DNA of 64,000 nucleotides from Sphingomonas sp. (GCF_017745215.1 NZ_JAGHZV010000008.1:225614-289613), one strand, 5' to 3'; positions 52,227 to 60,964 are shown, numbered from the stretch's first letter. Translations and numbers: made by a program. Notes: a model not told the origin generated them from the letters alone.

Positions 52227-52961
52227 GTGTCCGGTAGTTGTTTTGCCGATATCTTGGGCGAGCTTGTCGAGCTGACGCCCGGCGAGGTCGCCGCACTGGA
52301 AAAACTCGAGGAACGTCCAAGACATGTACGTCGTGGCGCGATCCTTCAGCGTGAAAACGAAAACGGCAACGAGCTGTTCATCATGCGCAAGGGCCTGATG
52401 ATGAGCTACGTCCTGCTGGACGACGGCAGCCGCCAGATCCTTCGATTTCATTTCGCAGGCGATCTATTGGGGCTCTCCGGCGCCATCTACCATGAATCCC
52501 CCGAGAGCCTTTGCGCGCTATCGGATTGCGTGGTCTGCCCTTTCGACCGCAGCCTGCTGTCCGACTTGATGGCCGAGCATCCGCGGCTCGCCTCGCTGAT
52601 CCTGGTCTATTCGCAGATCGAACGCGTCGCGCTGACGGACCGGCTCGCCGCATTGGGCCGCACCTCGGCCAAGCAGCGCATCGCCGCGCTGCTGCTCGAG
52701 CTCAGGAACCGCATCCGCGCGACCGACAAGAGCGTCGAGAAGGTGTTCGCGCTGGGGCTGACGCAGGAGGAGATCGGCGACGCGACCGGGCTGACCTCGG
52801 TCCACGTCAACCGCATGCTCCGCCAGCTCGAGGAAGAGCGGCTGATCGCGCGCGAAGGCGGTCGCGTGACGCTGCTGGACGAGCGCGCGCTGGCGCGGGC
52901 GGCGAATTATGTGAACCGCTACCAGGCGCTCGACCTGGGCTGGCTGCCGGGGCCGTCTTAA
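52227..52961 (+). CDS. Crp/Fnr-family transcriptional regulator
   Basis: A 244-residue regulator from a GTG start with a GGGGGAG upstream. The cyclic-nucleotide-binding-like domain has RGAILQRENENGNELFIMRKGLMMSYVLLDDGSRQILRFHFAGDLLGLSG. The C-terminal HTH is VFALGLTQEEIGDATGLTSVHVNRMLRQLEEERLIAREGGRVTLLD. Only one Cys lies near the N-terminus, so an Fnr-type four-Cys cluster is absent; the effector may be a nucleotide or nothing, as in FixK. A TTG at 52197 would give a longer form. Target genes not apparent. Confidence 0.88.
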   Translation: MSGSCFADILGELVELTPGEVAALEKLEERPRHVRRGAILQRENENGNELFIMRKGLMMSYVLLDDGSRQILRFHFAGDLLGLSGAIYHESPESLCALSDCVVCPFDRSLLSDLMAEHPRLASLILVYSQIERVALTDRLAALGRTSAKQRIAALLLELRNRIRATDKSVEKVFALGLTQEEIGDATGLTSVHVNRMLRQLEEERLIAREGGRVTLLDERALARAANYVNRYQALDLGWLPGPS

Positions 52962-52988
52962 CCGCTCACGGTTCCCGCACTCTCAGCC

Positions 52989-53068
52989 GTCATCCCGCCG
53001 AAAGCCGGGACCCAGGGCCACGAGCGATGTCCTCTGCAACCCTGGGTCCCGGCTTTCACCGGGATGAC
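52989..53068. repeat. Family A palindromic repeat
   Basis: 80 bases with GTCATCCCGCCGAAAGCC arm (one substitution against the usual arm) and loop GAGCGATGTCCTCTGC, identical in centre to the copy at 11.6 kb. Lies between the convergent Crp/Fnr and clpS genes. Confidence 0.85.
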
Positions 53069-53240
53069 GGTTTTCGGATTGCTGGACAGACCCCCAAAAC
53101 GAGTGGAGCCGGGCTGCTGCGATGATCGCGCTGCCCGGCTCCGTTCCCGCTCAACCCCCCGGTATCAGGGAACGACGCGCTGGTAACATGCCGGACACAT
53201 CCGAATTACCGGGGAAATATACAGGCTTGACGAACGCAGT

Positions 53241-53570
53241 TCAGGCCTTTTCGAGCGTGCACTGCAGCGGATGCTGATTCTGCCGGGCGAAGTCGATCAC
53301 CTGCGACACCTTGGTCTCGGCGACTTCGTAGCTGAACACCCCGCATACCCCGACGCCGCGCTGGTGGACGTGGAGCATCACCTGCGTCGCTTCCTCGACG
53401 GTCATGCGGAAGAAGCGCTGGAGCACCAGCACGACGAACTCCATCGGCGTGTAGTCGTCGTTGAGCATCAGCACGCGATAGGGAGTCGGCTTCTTGGTGC
53501 GCGTGCGGGTCCGCGTCGCCAGGCCGACCTGGGGATCATCGGTATCGTCACGTCCGTCATCTTCGGACAT
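53241..53570 (-). CDS. clpS: ATP-dependent protease adaptor ClpS
   Basis: A 109-residue protein. [83 protein letters not shown] is the ClpS core, with the N-end-rule pocket ([17 protein letters not shown]). It delivers N-degron substrates to ClpAP. An acidic extension ([11 protein letters not shown]) precedes the core. The frame is open to an upstream ATG at 53597, which is an alternative start. clpA is not in the window. Confidence 0.93.
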   Translation of the reverse strand: MSEDDGRDDTDDPQVGLATRTRTRTKKPTPYRVLMLNDDYTPMEFVVLVLQRFFRMTVEEATQVMLHVHQRGVGVCGVFSYEVAETKVSQVIDFARQNQHPLQCTLEKA

Positions 53571-53699
53571 GGTAATCGGGACAAGAGCTTCGGCCATCGC
53601 CGCCAAAAATATGTCGCCCCTGCCAGCGAGGCAAGGCCGGGATAAGCCCTTAACCCTGGTTTTCGAGAGTTTGGCCCGCGGCAAGGCCCCGTCGCCCAA

Positions 53700-53736
53700 A
53701 ACAAAAGGAGCGGCCAGTTGCCCGGCCGCCCCTCCC
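53700..53736 (-). terminator. Terminator after the phasin gene
   Basis: On the minus strand GGGGCGGCC, eight-base loop, GGCCGCTCC, then TTTTGTTTT, 21 bases past the phasin stop. Confidence 0.75.
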
Positions 53737-53756
53737 GTTACGCATGCACGATGCCG

Positions 53757-54605
53757 TTACGCGGCGATCTTCGCCTTCTCGGCCGCGACCGCGACGCGGT
53801 TCGACAGCGGCTGGGCGGCGTCGCCCGCGAGCTTGATCAGCGCCTCGGTGTTCTTCGAAGCCTCGGCGACGGCCGAGTCGAACGAGGTGCGGAAATAGTC
53901 GCTCTGGAGCTTGAAGAACTCGGTCGGCGACTTGACCGCGGCGAGGTTCTTCAGCGCGGCGGTCGCGCTCTCGAACGACTTGCGGCTGTACTCGGCGGCA
54001 TCCTGGCCGAACGACTCGAGGCCCTTGGCCGTGATCTTGCCCGATTCGACGAACGCCTCGAGGTTGCCCTTGGCGAACTCATTGGCTTCCTCGACCAGCT
54101 TGGTCGACTTTTCGACCGCCGCCTTGGCGCGATCGTTGAACTCGGTGAAGAAGGCCTGCGCCTTCGCCATGTTGGTCTCGATGGTTTCCATGACTTTGCT
54201 TTCCTTGACTGCTTCGATCGCGACGGCCCCTGCCGCAACGACCGGTTCAACGACGATTTCCTCCACCGTCTCGACGATCGGCTCGACAGCGATCGGCTCG
54301 GCGGCTGCTTCAACGGCCTCGACTGTCTCCTCGGCCTGCGCGTCCACCGTCTCGACGGTTTCGGCGACGACCGGCTCCGCAGCTTCGGCGACTTCGATCA
54401 CGCTCGGCGTTTCAACTTCCTGCGGCGCTGCTTCGGCGGCCGGGACCGGCTCGGACGCGGGCGGGATCACGATCTCCGCTTCGACGACCGGCGCGGGCTT
54501 CTCAGCCGCTGCGGCAGCAACCTTCGCCTTCGGCGCGGGCCGGGACCCCGCCTTGGGCTTGGGAGCGTTGGACTTGCCCGCGTCCTTCGGACCCTTGCTT
54601 GCCAT
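53757..54605 (-). CDS. Phasin-family PHA granule protein
   Basis: A 282-residue protein. Residues 1-40 are Lys/Ala/Pro-rich. Residues 40-140 are low-complexity Ala/Val/Glu/Pro (VAETVETVDAQAEETVEAVEAA and similar). Residues 145-282 form the amphipathic phasin helices (FFTEFNDRAKAAVEKSTKLVEEANEFAKGNLEAFVESGKI, ALKNLAAVKSPTEFFKLQSDYFRTSFDSAVAEASKNTEALIKLAGDAAQPLSNRV). Phasins coat polyhydroxyalkanoate granules. The ATG has GAGGTG upstream. Adjacent to phaC in the same direction. A TGC-rich palindrome 70-90 bases upstream may be a PhaR-type operator. Confidence 0.88.
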   Translation of the reverse strand: MASKGPKDAGKSNAPKPKAGSRPAPKAKVAAAAAEKPAPVVEAEIVIPPASEPVPAAEAAPQEVETPSVIEVAEAAEPVVAETVETVDAQAEETVEAVEAAAEPIAVEPIVETVEEIVVEPVVAAGAVAIEAVKESKVMETIETNMAKAQAFFTEFNDRAKAAVEKSTKLVEEANEFAKGNLEAFVESGKITAKGLESFGQDAAEYSRKSFESATAALKNLAAVKSPTEFFKLQSDYFRTSFDSAVAEASKNTEALIKLAGDAAQPLSNRVAVAAEKAKIAA

Positions 54606-54677
54606 GTGGCTCACCTCAAATACGAGTTGCTGCGCCGCAGCATGTACGCCTTTGGCAACCGAAAATCAAGCCCATTA

Positions 54678-54692
54678 TTGTGCAGTGCAACA
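54678..54692. promoter_or_regulatory. TGC-rich palindrome upstream of the phasin gene
   Basis: TTGTGCAGTGCAACA: TTGTGCA and TGCAACA are near-complementary halves. It lies in the AT-richer promoter region of the phasin gene and shares TTGTGCA with the two sites upstream of phaC. It resembles the TGC-rich sites bound by PhaR in other alphaproteobacteria. Confidence 0.45.
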
Positions 54693-54792
54693 TAAAAGGA
54701 TTTACACGCCGAATCATCGTGTTAGCAATGCTATGCTGCGCGTGAATTACCCCGTTTCGGGTAGGAGTTGCAGCCGCAGCAGAGCAGTTGCA

Positions 54793-56535
54793 TCATCGCA
54801 TCCGCACATAGTCGCCGGGCGCGTCGGCGACACGCTTCAGCTTCCCGCGGCCGGGCACGCGTGCGCCCTTGGCCGGTACCTGCTTCGAGTCGAGCCGGCG
54901 AAGCCATTCGATCCAGTCGGGCCACCAGCTGCCCTTCGTCTCGTGCGCGCCCGCGACGAACTCGGCGAGCGACCTGGGGTGCTCGTCGTTGGTCCAGTAC
55001 TGATATTTGCCCGCAGCCGGCGGGTTGATCACGCCGGCGATGTGCCCCGAGCCGGCGAGCACGAAGCGGATCGGACCCTGGAGATGGTCGGTGAGCTTCC
55101 ACACACTCGCCGCCGGCGCGATGTGATCCTCGCGACCGGCCTGGATATAGGCGGGCGTCGCGATCCGCCCGAGGTCCACCGGGGTGCCGCCGATCGCGAT
55201 CGAGCCGGGCTGGACCAGCCGGTTGTCGCGATAGAGATCGGTCAGATAGCTGAGGTGCCAGGCGGCCGGCAGGTTGGTGACGTCCGAATTCCAGTGGAGC
55301 AGGTCGAACGGCACATAGTCCTTGCCGAGCAGATAGTTGTTGGTGACGTAGTTCCAGATCAGGTCGCGCCCGCGCAGCAGGTTGAAGGTCGCGGCCATGT
55401 AGCGTCCGTCGAGGAAGCCTTCGCCGCCGAGGCTGCGGATCAGCGCGAGCTGCTCGTCATCGACGAACAGGTGCAGGTCGCCGGCCTCGGAGAAATCGAC
55501 TTGCGCGGTGAAGAAGGTCGCGCTCTCGACCTTCGCCGCCTCGCCCCGCGCGGCGAGCACCGCCAGCGTCGCGGCGAGCGTGGTGCCGGCGACGCAATAG
55601 CCGATCGCATGCACGCCCCCGACCTTGAGCAGGTCGCGCACCGTGTCGATCGCGTCGATCTGGCCGCGCTCGACATAATCGTCCCAGACGATCCCCTTCA
55701 TCGATGCGTCGGCCGAGCGCCACGACACGACGAAGACGCTGAGCCCCTGGTCGACCGCCCATTTGATGAAGCTCTTCTCGGGGGAGAGATCGAGGATGTA
55801 GAAGCGGTTGATCCAGGGCGGGAAGATGATCAGCGGCGTCTTGAACACACTCTCGGTGGTCGGCGCATAATGGATCAGCTCGTAGAGCTCGGTGCGCTTG
55901 ATCACCTTGCCGGGGGTGGTGGCGATGTTGCGACCGAGCTCGAACGCCTCGGCGTCGGTCTGGGTCAGCTGCCCCTTCTCCATGTCGGCGAGCATGTGCT
56001 GCAGGCCCTTGAGGAGGTTCTCGCCCTTCGTCTCGACCGTCTTGGCGATGACCTCGGGGTTGGTGACCGGGAAGTTGGTGGGGCTCATCGCGTCGATGAA
56101 GCCCTTGGTTGCGAAGCGCAGCTGGTCGCGGTGCTTGGGATCGACGCCGGCTAGCGTGTCGATGCCCTTGAGCATGGTGTCGGCGATCAGGAAATAGGAC
56201 TGGCGGAGGAAGTCGAACACCGGATCCTCGCGCCATTCGGGCGCCTTGAAGCGCTTGTCGGCGGCCTGTTCGGGAGTCTCCTTGAAGGGCTGGGCGTGCT
56301 CGGGGTCGAGGAAGCGCTGCCAGAGCTGCATCGTGTCGGCCCAGAAGCCGGCGCTGGCGCGCACCGCCGCGGTCGGGTCGAGCAGCGCGCCGAAGGGCGG
56401 AGCGGCGGGGGCGAACTCCCGCACGTCCATGCCGTGCTCGAGCATCATCTGCTGCGCGCGGCCGAGCACCCAGGTCCAGTGCTGCAGGTCTTCGAGGCTG
56501 GGTGGTGAAGGCATCGGGGGGGCAGTTTCGGCCAT
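54793..56535 (-). CDS. phaC: Class I polyhydroxyalkanoate synthase
   Basis: A 580-residue protein. The N-terminal PhaC domain has FWADTMQLWQRF and RRFKAPEWREDPVFDFLRQSYFLIADTM (in variant DKRFKAPEW). The catalytic alpha/beta fold has IIFPPWINRFYILDLSPEKSFIKWAVDQGLSVFVVSWRSAD, and the lipase-like box GYCVAGTTLAATL with the active-site Cys. Further motifs are WNSDVTNLP, IQAGREDHIAP (Asp) and GSGHIAGVINPP (His). It polymerises 3-hydroxyacyl-CoA into storage granules. ATG with GGAACG upstream. The two TTTGTGCA motifs at 56557-56585 may control it. Normal class I length. Confidence 0.95.
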   Translation of the reverse strand: MAETAPPMPSPPSLEDLQHWTWVLGRAQQMMLEHGMDVREFAPAAPPFGALLDPTAAVRASAGFWADTMQLWQRFLDPEHAQPFKETPEQAADKRFKAPEWREDPVFDFLRQSYFLIADTMLKGIDTLAGVDPKHRDQLRFATKGFIDAMSPTNFPVTNPEVIAKTVETKGENLLKGLQHMLADMEKGQLTQTDAEAFELGRNIATTPGKVIKRTELYELIHYAPTTESVFKTPLIIFPPWINRFYILDLSPEKSFIKWAVDQGLSVFVVSWRSADASMKGIVWDDYVERGQIDAIDTVRDLLKVGGVHAIGYCVAGTTLAATLAVLAARGEAAKVESATFFTAQVDFSEAGDLHLFVDDEQLALIRSLGGEGFLDGRYMAATFNLLRGRDLIWNYVTNNYLLGKDYVPFDLLHWNSDVTNLPAAWHLSYLTDLYRDNRLVQPGSIAIGGTPVDLGRIATPAYIQAGREDHIAPAASVWKLTDHLQGPIRFVLAGSGHIAGVINPPAAGKYQYWTNDEHPRSLAEFVAGAHETKGSWWPDWIEWLRRLDSKQVPAKGARVPGRGKLKRVADAPGDYVRMR

Positions 56536-56556
56536 CGGGCGTTCCGCTCTCTTGGA

Positions 56557-56585
56557 TTTGTGCACGCCTTAGCGTGCTTTGTGCA
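56557..56585. promoter_or_regulatory. Two TTTGTGCA direct repeats upstream of phaC
   Basis: TTTGTGCA at 56557-56564 and again at 56578-56585, 21 bases apart (two helical turns), between the divergent phaC and alaC starts. The core TTGTGCA recurs before the phasin gene, suggesting a common regulator. Confidence 0.45.
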
Positions 56586-56672
56586 TCTCGTCATTCCCGC
56601 GGGCACCGGAATGGCGTATCAACCGTTTCGCACCGAGTTGGGTGCCGTCTTCCACCAACAGCAGAGGATAAG

Positions 56673-57881
56673 ATGTCCGACGATTTCTACCGCATCAAGC
56701 GACTGCCGCCCTATGTCATCGCCGAAGTCAACGGCATGCGGGCAGCGGCGCGTGCGGCAGGCGAGGACATCATCGATCTCGGCATGGGCAACCCGGACCT
56801 GCCGCCGCCCCAGCATGTGATCGACAAGCTCTGCGAGGTCGCGCAGAAGCCCGATGCGCACGGCTATTCGCAGTCGAAGGGGATTCCGGGCCTGCGCCGT
56901 GCCCAGGCGAACTACTACGCGCGCCGCTTCGGGGTCGAGGTCGATCCCGAGACCGAAGTCGTGGTGACGATGGGCTCGAAGGAGGGCCTCGCCAGCCTCG
57001 CCACCGCGATCACCGCGCCGGGCGACGTGGTGCTCGCGCCCAACCCGAGCTATCCGATCCACACCTTCGGCTTCATCCTCGCGGGCGCGACGATCCGCGC
57101 AGTGCCGACCACAGCGAACGAAGCTTATTTCGAGAGCCTCGAGCGCGCGATGAACTTCACCGTGCCGCGGCCCTCGGTGCTGGTGGTCAACTATCCGTCG
57201 AACCCCACCGCCGAGACCGTCGACCTCGCCTTCTACGAGCGGCTGGTCGCCTGGGCGCGCGAGAACCAGGTGTGGATCCTCTCCGACCTCGCCTATTCGG
57301 AGCTCTATTTCGACGGCAACCCGACGCCCTCGATCCTCCAGGTGAAGGGTGCGAAGGACGTCGCGGTCGAGTTCACCTCGCTGTCGAAGACCTATTCGAT
57401 GGCGGGCTGGCGGATGGGCTTCGCGGTGGGCAACCAGAAGCTGATCGCGGCGATGACGCGGGTGAAGTCGTACCTCGATTACGGCGCCTTCACCCCGATC
57501 CAGGCGGCGGCGTGCGCGGCGCTCAACGGGCCGCAGGACATCGTCGAGAAGAACCGCCAGCTCTACCACAAGCGCCGCGACGTGCTGGTCGAGAGCTTCG
57601 GCCGCGCGGGGTGGGAAATCCCCTCCCCGCCCGCCTCGATGTTCGCCTGGGCACGGCTGCCGCCGGCACTGGCGCATCTGGGCAGCCTCGAGTTCTCCAA
57701 GCAGCTGCTCACCCATGCCAAGGTCGCGGTGGCGCCGGGCGTCGGCTATGGCGAGAACGGTGAAGGCTATGTCCGCATCGCGATGGTCGAGAACGAGCAG
57801 CGCCTGCGCCAGGCGGCGCGGAACGTGCGGAAATACCTCCAGTCGATGGGGGTGAACACGCCCTCGGCGAAGGCGGGGTGA
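56673..57881 (+). CDS. alaC: AlaC-type aminotransferase
   Basis: A 402-residue fold-type I PLP enzyme. MSDDFYRIKRLPPYVIAEVNGMRAAARAAGEDIIDLGMGNPDLPPPQHVID is the usual opening. VNYPSNPTAETVDLAFYERLVAWARENQVWILSDLAYSELYFDG carries the PLP-contacting Asn, Asp and Tyr. FTSLSKTYSMAGWRMGFAVGN contains the Schiff-base Lys. Such enzymes make alanine from pyruvate with glutamate; some relatives act on LL-diaminopimelate, so the substrate is not certain. ATG has AGAGGAT upstream. Confidence 0.9.
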   Translation: MSDDFYRIKRLPPYVIAEVNGMRAAARAAGEDIIDLGMGNPDLPPPQHVIDKLCEVAQKPDAHGYSQSKGIPGLRRAQANYYARRFGVEVDPETEVVVTMGSKEGLASLATAITAPGDVVLAPNPSYPIHTFGFILAGATIRAVPTTANEAYFESLERAMNFTVPRPSVLVVNYPSNPTAETVDLAFYERLVAWARENQVWILSDLAYSELYFDGNPTPSILQVKGAKDVAVEFTSLSKTYSMAGWRMGFAVGNQKLIAAMTRVKSYLDYGAFTPIQAAACAALNGPQDIVEKNRQLYHKRRDVLVESFGRAGWEIPSPPASMFAWARLPPALAHLGSLEFSKQLLTHAKVAVAPGVGYGENGEGYVRIAMVENEQRLRQAARNVRKYLQSMGVNTPSAKAG

Positions 57882-58243
57882 GATTGATCTTCGCGTGATT
57901 TCATGCCAAGAAAATCGCGGCGAAAGACATTTCTCCTTGTTGTGGGCTCTCGTCGTGTCAGCGGCGAGGGCCCAAATCGTTTGGGAGCCGAGTGTCAGCC
58001 CGGCTCCCGCCCGATGCGCTACTTGCGGCGAGCCGTATCGACGACCTTGAGAATCAAGGTCGCAAAAGCGGACATCGCCAAAAGCAATGCGCACAATTCA
58101 GCGATAGACATTCCTTTTCTCGCTGTTGCAGCGGCGGGATTGCCGCCGCCTCCTTCCTAGGGACCGCATTCCATCAAAACGGACAGAGATACGTCCACGC
58201 CGGATGCATCTCCCAGGCATTGCGCATCGCCCTCCACCCCGTC
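57882..58243. other. Intergenic region with three stem-loops
   Basis: 362 bases with no supportable gene. Three inverted repeats are visible: CCCAAA/TTTGGG at 57971-57985, GGGAGCCG/CGGCTCCC at 57983-58008, and CGACCTTGA/TCAAGGTCG at 58042-58062. None has a clear T-run. Plus-strand open frames through it have no ribosome site and no family resemblance. Confidence 0.5.
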
Positions 58244-58687
58244 ATGAGCGGCGCCATGTCCCGTCCCGGCTTCGCCTTCTCCACGCGCTTCCGCGTCCGC
58301 TATTCCGAGATCGACGGGCAGAAGATCGTCTTCAATTCGCGCTATCTCGAATATGCCGACGTCGCGATCACCGAGTTCTGGCGCTGGGCGGACCTCGGCG
58401 AGATCGGGCCCGACTGGCTGGACGCCGAGTTCAACGTCGTCCGCTCCACGATCGAATATAAGAAGCCGCTCCGCCTCGACGACATGATCGAGGCCTTCGT
58501 CCGCATCGAGCGGGTCGGCACCTCGAGCATGGCGCACCGGATCGACCTCTGCCACGCCGGGACGGGCGAACTCCACGCCACGGTCGAGATCGTCAGCGTC
58601 CATGTCGACCTCGCCGCGCGCAAGTCGGCGCCGATCCCGGAGAACGTGCGCGGACGACTGGAGGCGCTCGCCGCCGCGGCGACCTGA
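58244..58687 (+). CDS. Acyl-CoA thioesterase (YbgC/FadM-like hotdog fold)
   Basis: A 147-residue protein. RFRVRYSEIDGQKIVFNSRYLEYADVAITEFWRWADLG is the 4-hydroxybenzoyl-CoA-thioesterase-like opening with the conserved acidic/Asn region. VVRSTIEYKKPLRLDDMIEAFVRIERVGTSSMAHRIDL completes the hotdog. It hydrolyses acyl-CoA or acyl-ACP thioesters. A second ATG 12 bases later is equally possible as start. Confidence 0.88.
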   Translation: MSGAMSRPGFAFSTRFRVRYSEIDGQKIVFNSRYLEYADVAITEFWRWADLGEIGPDWLDAEFNVVRSTIEYKKPLRLDDMIEAFVRIERVGTSSMAHRIDLCHAGTGELHATVEIVSVHVDLAARKSAPIPENVRGRLEALAAAAT

Positions 58688-58691
58688 AGGC

Positions 58692-59030
58692 TCAGTGCTT
58701 GACGGTCAGCCGGCGGACGATCTGCTTGCCCTGGACGAGCGGCGTGGGCTTGCACCTGGCCGGATCGGGTACGCTGGCCTCGACGCAATAGTCGGTGCCT
58801 TCGCCCACGCTGCTCACGCTCGCGGTGCCGCCCGCCGACGCCTGGGCACGGAAGGCCTGGCCGTCGGCGAGGAACACTGCGTGGCAGGTCCCGCTGCCCG
58901 AGGTGCGGCAGCTCAACAGCAGCTCGCCCTTGGCGAAGTCGGCGTCGATCTCGGCATCGATACTGCGGTCAGGCTTGCCGCAGCCGCTCAGCAGCAGCCC
59001 CGCAGCCAATAGTCCAACGCTCCACCGCAT
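58692..59030 (-). CDS. Small lipoprotein of unknown function
   Basis: A 112-residue protein with a lipoprotein signal: WSVGLLAAGLLLSGCGKPD, lipobox LSGC with Cys17. The mature part has four further Cys (LLSCRTSGSGTCHAVF, YCVEA, RCKPTP) that could form two disulfides in the periplasm. No family recognised. It starts between the convergent thioesterase and the VOC gene, on the same strand as VOC. Confidence 0.75.
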   Translation of the reverse strand: MRWSVGLLAAGLLLSGCGKPDRSIDAEIDADFAKGELLLSCRTSGSGTCHAVFLADGQAFRAQASAGGTASVSSVGEGTDYCVEASVPDPARCKPTPLVQGKQIVRRLTVKH

Positions 59031-59085
59031 CCGCGCCGCCTTTCGTGTAGCGACGCTCTAACACACCCGGACGCGGCGCCAAGCC

Positions 59086-59472
59086 TCATGTGCGGTGCGG
59101 GGACTCATACACCATCGCGCTCATGTCGTTGCCCTCGGGATCGACGAAGCGGGTGAGCACGCCCACGCCGGGGATCGCAGCCTTGTCCATCGTGATTCGC
59201 CCGCCATGCGCGAGCACGGCGGCGCCGACCGCATCCAGATCGTCGACCGCGAAGGTGCAGTCGAGCCCGTTCAGCCCGCTGCCGGTCCGCGGCTCGTGGC
59301 GCTCGTGCATCAGCCCCTGGACGCCCGGTGAGTCCGGCGTGCCGGTGTGGATCAGATAGAAGCCCGGCGGCCCCCAAGGCTCGAAGACCCAGCCGAACAC
59401 CGCTTCGTAGAAGGTCCGCGCGCGATCGAGATCGTCGACATGGATGGCGAAGGCAGCGAGATTGGCGGGCAT
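59086..59472 (-). CDS. VOC-family (glyoxalase-like) protein
   Basis: A 128-residue protein with two betaalphabetabetabeta halves: FAIHVDDLDRARTFYEAVFGWVFE and the C-terminal FAVDDLDAVGAAVLAHGGRI, VLTRFVDPEGNDMSAMVYE. His and Glu metal positions are seen in the first strand (AIHV) and the last (DPEGND). It could be a metal-dependent lyase or dioxygenase or simply bind ligands. Divergent from the AraC-type gene at 59587, with about 115 bases between them. Confidence 0.88.
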   Translation of the reverse strand: MPANLAAFAIHVDDLDRARTFYEAVFGWVFEPWGPPGFYLIHTGTPDSPGVQGLMHERHEPRTGSGLNGLDCTFAVDDLDAVGAAVLAHGGRITMDKAAIPGVGVLTRFVDPEGNDMSAMVYESPHRT

Positions 59473-59586
59473 CGGCGTCTCCTCTGCGCGCCATCCTCAT
59501 CGCGGCGGCATCGGGCCGCAATCCCGCCATTCCGGCGTTCCATGTCGGCATTCCGTCACGCCTTCCTGCCGAGTAGACCCGCCACG

Positions 59587-60360
59587 ATGCAGAAACCCCG
59601 CACTGCCGCCGACGAACCCTATCTCGTCGTGCGCAGCTCCGCTTCCGACCTCGCGCCCGGCCAGGTGATCGGCGAGCACGCCCATCGCTGGCATCAGCTC
59701 GTCCATGCCGCGCGCGGCGTACTGATGGTGTGGACCGAGCGCGGCTCCTGGGTGGTGCCGTCGAGCTGGGCGGTGTGGGTGCCCGCGGGCGTCAGGCATC
59801 GCATCCGCGCCGCGCAGGCAAGCGCGATCCGCACGCTCTATGTCGCGCCCAATTGCTTCCCCGACCTCCCCGAGGCGTGCAGCGCGATCACCGTCTCGCC
59901 GCTGCTGCGCGAGCTGGTCCTGCGCGTCGTCGCCGACGGCATGCTCGACCGGCGCGACAATGTGGAGAGCGCCACCGCGATCCTGCTGCTCGACGAGATC
60001 AAGCGCTCGCCCGTCCCGCCCTTCGGCCTGCCCGAGCCCGACTCCGCCGCCACGCACCGCGCCGTCGAACGGCTGTTCGCCGGCGAAGGCGAGCGCACCA
60101 TCGCGACGATCGCGCGCGAGGCGGGGCTCTCCCCGCGCACGCTCGAGCGCCGCTTCCGCGCCGAGACCGGGATGAGCCTCGGCCGCTGGCGCCGCCAGGG
60201 CGCGCTGCTCGCGGCGATCGAGCGGCTCGCCGCCGGCGCCAGCGTGAAACAGGCCGCCGCCGCGGCGGGCTATGCGACGCCGAGCGCCTTCGTCGCGGCG
60301 TTCCGCGCCACGTTCGGCGAGACGCCGGGGCGCTATTTCGACAGCGCCCGCGACGGCTAA
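59587..60360 (+). CDS. AraC-family regulator with cupin sensor
   Basis: A 257-residue protein. The N-terminal cupin has GEHAHRWHQLVHAARGVLMVWTERGSWVVPSSWAVWVPAGVRHRIRA with possible metal His. The C-terminal HTH is TIARIAREAGLSPRTLERRFRAETGMSLGRWRRQGALL and AAAAAGYATPSAFVAAFRATFGETPGRYF. It is divergent from the VOC gene and may regulate it; typical of regulators in this family that control a divergent exporter or detoxifying enzyme. Confidence 0.9.
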   Translation: MQKPRTAADEPYLVVRSSASDLAPGQVIGEHAHRWHQLVHAARGVLMVWTERGSWVVPSSWAVWVPAGVRHRIRAAQASAIRTLYVAPNCFPDLPEACSAITVSPLLRELVLRVVADGMLDRRDNVESATAILLLDEIKRSPVPPFGLPEPDSAATHRAVERLFAGEGERTIATIAREAGLSPRTLERRFRAETGMSLGRWRRQGALLAAIERLAAGASVKQAAAAAGYATPSAFVAAFRATFGETPGRYFDSARDG

Positions 60361-60495
60361 CGACTCGAAAAGTCACAAGAGTCGCGACCCGTCGCCGAAA
60401 ACCGGAAGCCCGGGGGACCCAGATCCTCAAAGAGCGGCCGGATCGCCCGGCGCCCGGAGCCAACCACGCGAAATCCTACTTTGCAACCCCGCCGC

Positions 60496-60855
60496 TCAGG
60501 CAGCCGCGGACGGCGCCTCTTCCCCGCCAAGCGCATAGGTTTCGCCCCAGAGCCGAAGCGCCTTGATCACCGGCTCGAGCGTGCGGCCGAGGTCGGTCAG
60601 GTCATATTCGACCCGCGGCGGCACCTCGGCATAGACGGTGCGCCGGATCAGCCCGTCGGCCTCGAGCTCGCGAAGCTGATTGGTGAGCATCCGCTGGGTG
60701 ACGTTGGGCATGCGCCGGCGGAAGCTCGAGAAGCGCATCATTCCTTCGAACAGATGATGGAGGATCACGCCCTTCCACTTGCCGTCGATCAGCGCGAGCG
60801 TCGCCTCCACCGAACAGCCCGGGCTGCAATGGAGCTGGTGCCGGCGAGCCGCCAT
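60496..60855 (-). CDS. HxlR-family transcriptional regulator
   Basis: A 119-residue winged-helix regulator. The conserved Cys is in LHCSPGCSVEATLALIDGKWKGVILHHLFEGMMRFSSFRRRMPNVTQRMLTNQLRELEADGLIRRTVY, followed by VEYDLTDLGRTLEPVIKALRLWGETY. HxlR/HypR-type proteins sense electrophiles or oxidants via the N-terminal Cys. Start chosen for AAAAGGA upstream. Divergent from a zinc-type alcohol dehydrogenase gene that it probably represses; an inverted repeat between them is a good operator. Confidence 0.92.
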   Translation of the reverse strand: MAARRHQLHCSPGCSVEATLALIDGKWKGVILHHLFEGMMRFSSFRRRMPNVTQRMLTNQLRELEADGLIRRTVYAEVPPRVEYDLTDLGRTLEPVIKALRLWGETYALGGEEAPSAAA

Positions 60856-60883
60856 GCCGATGGTATCCTTTTCGACACTATAT

Positions 60884-60896
60884 GCACAAAAGGTGC
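60884..60896. promoter_or_regulatory. HxlR operator candidate
   Basis: GCAC-AAAAG-GTGC, a perfect four-base inverted repeat beside a TATAGT -10-like hexamer on the minus strand, in the divergent gap between the regulator and the oxidoreductase. Confidence 0.45.
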
Positions 60897-60964
60897 GTTC
60901 TTGCGCCAGGCGAAGATAGGGCACAGATCAGCACCACGCAATTCCAGGCAGGAGAACCACCCCC

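Noticed and set aside
57903..58160. 85-residue plus-strand frame in the alaC-thioesterase gap
   Set aside because: No ribosome site, no family, overlaps stem-loops; too weak to call.
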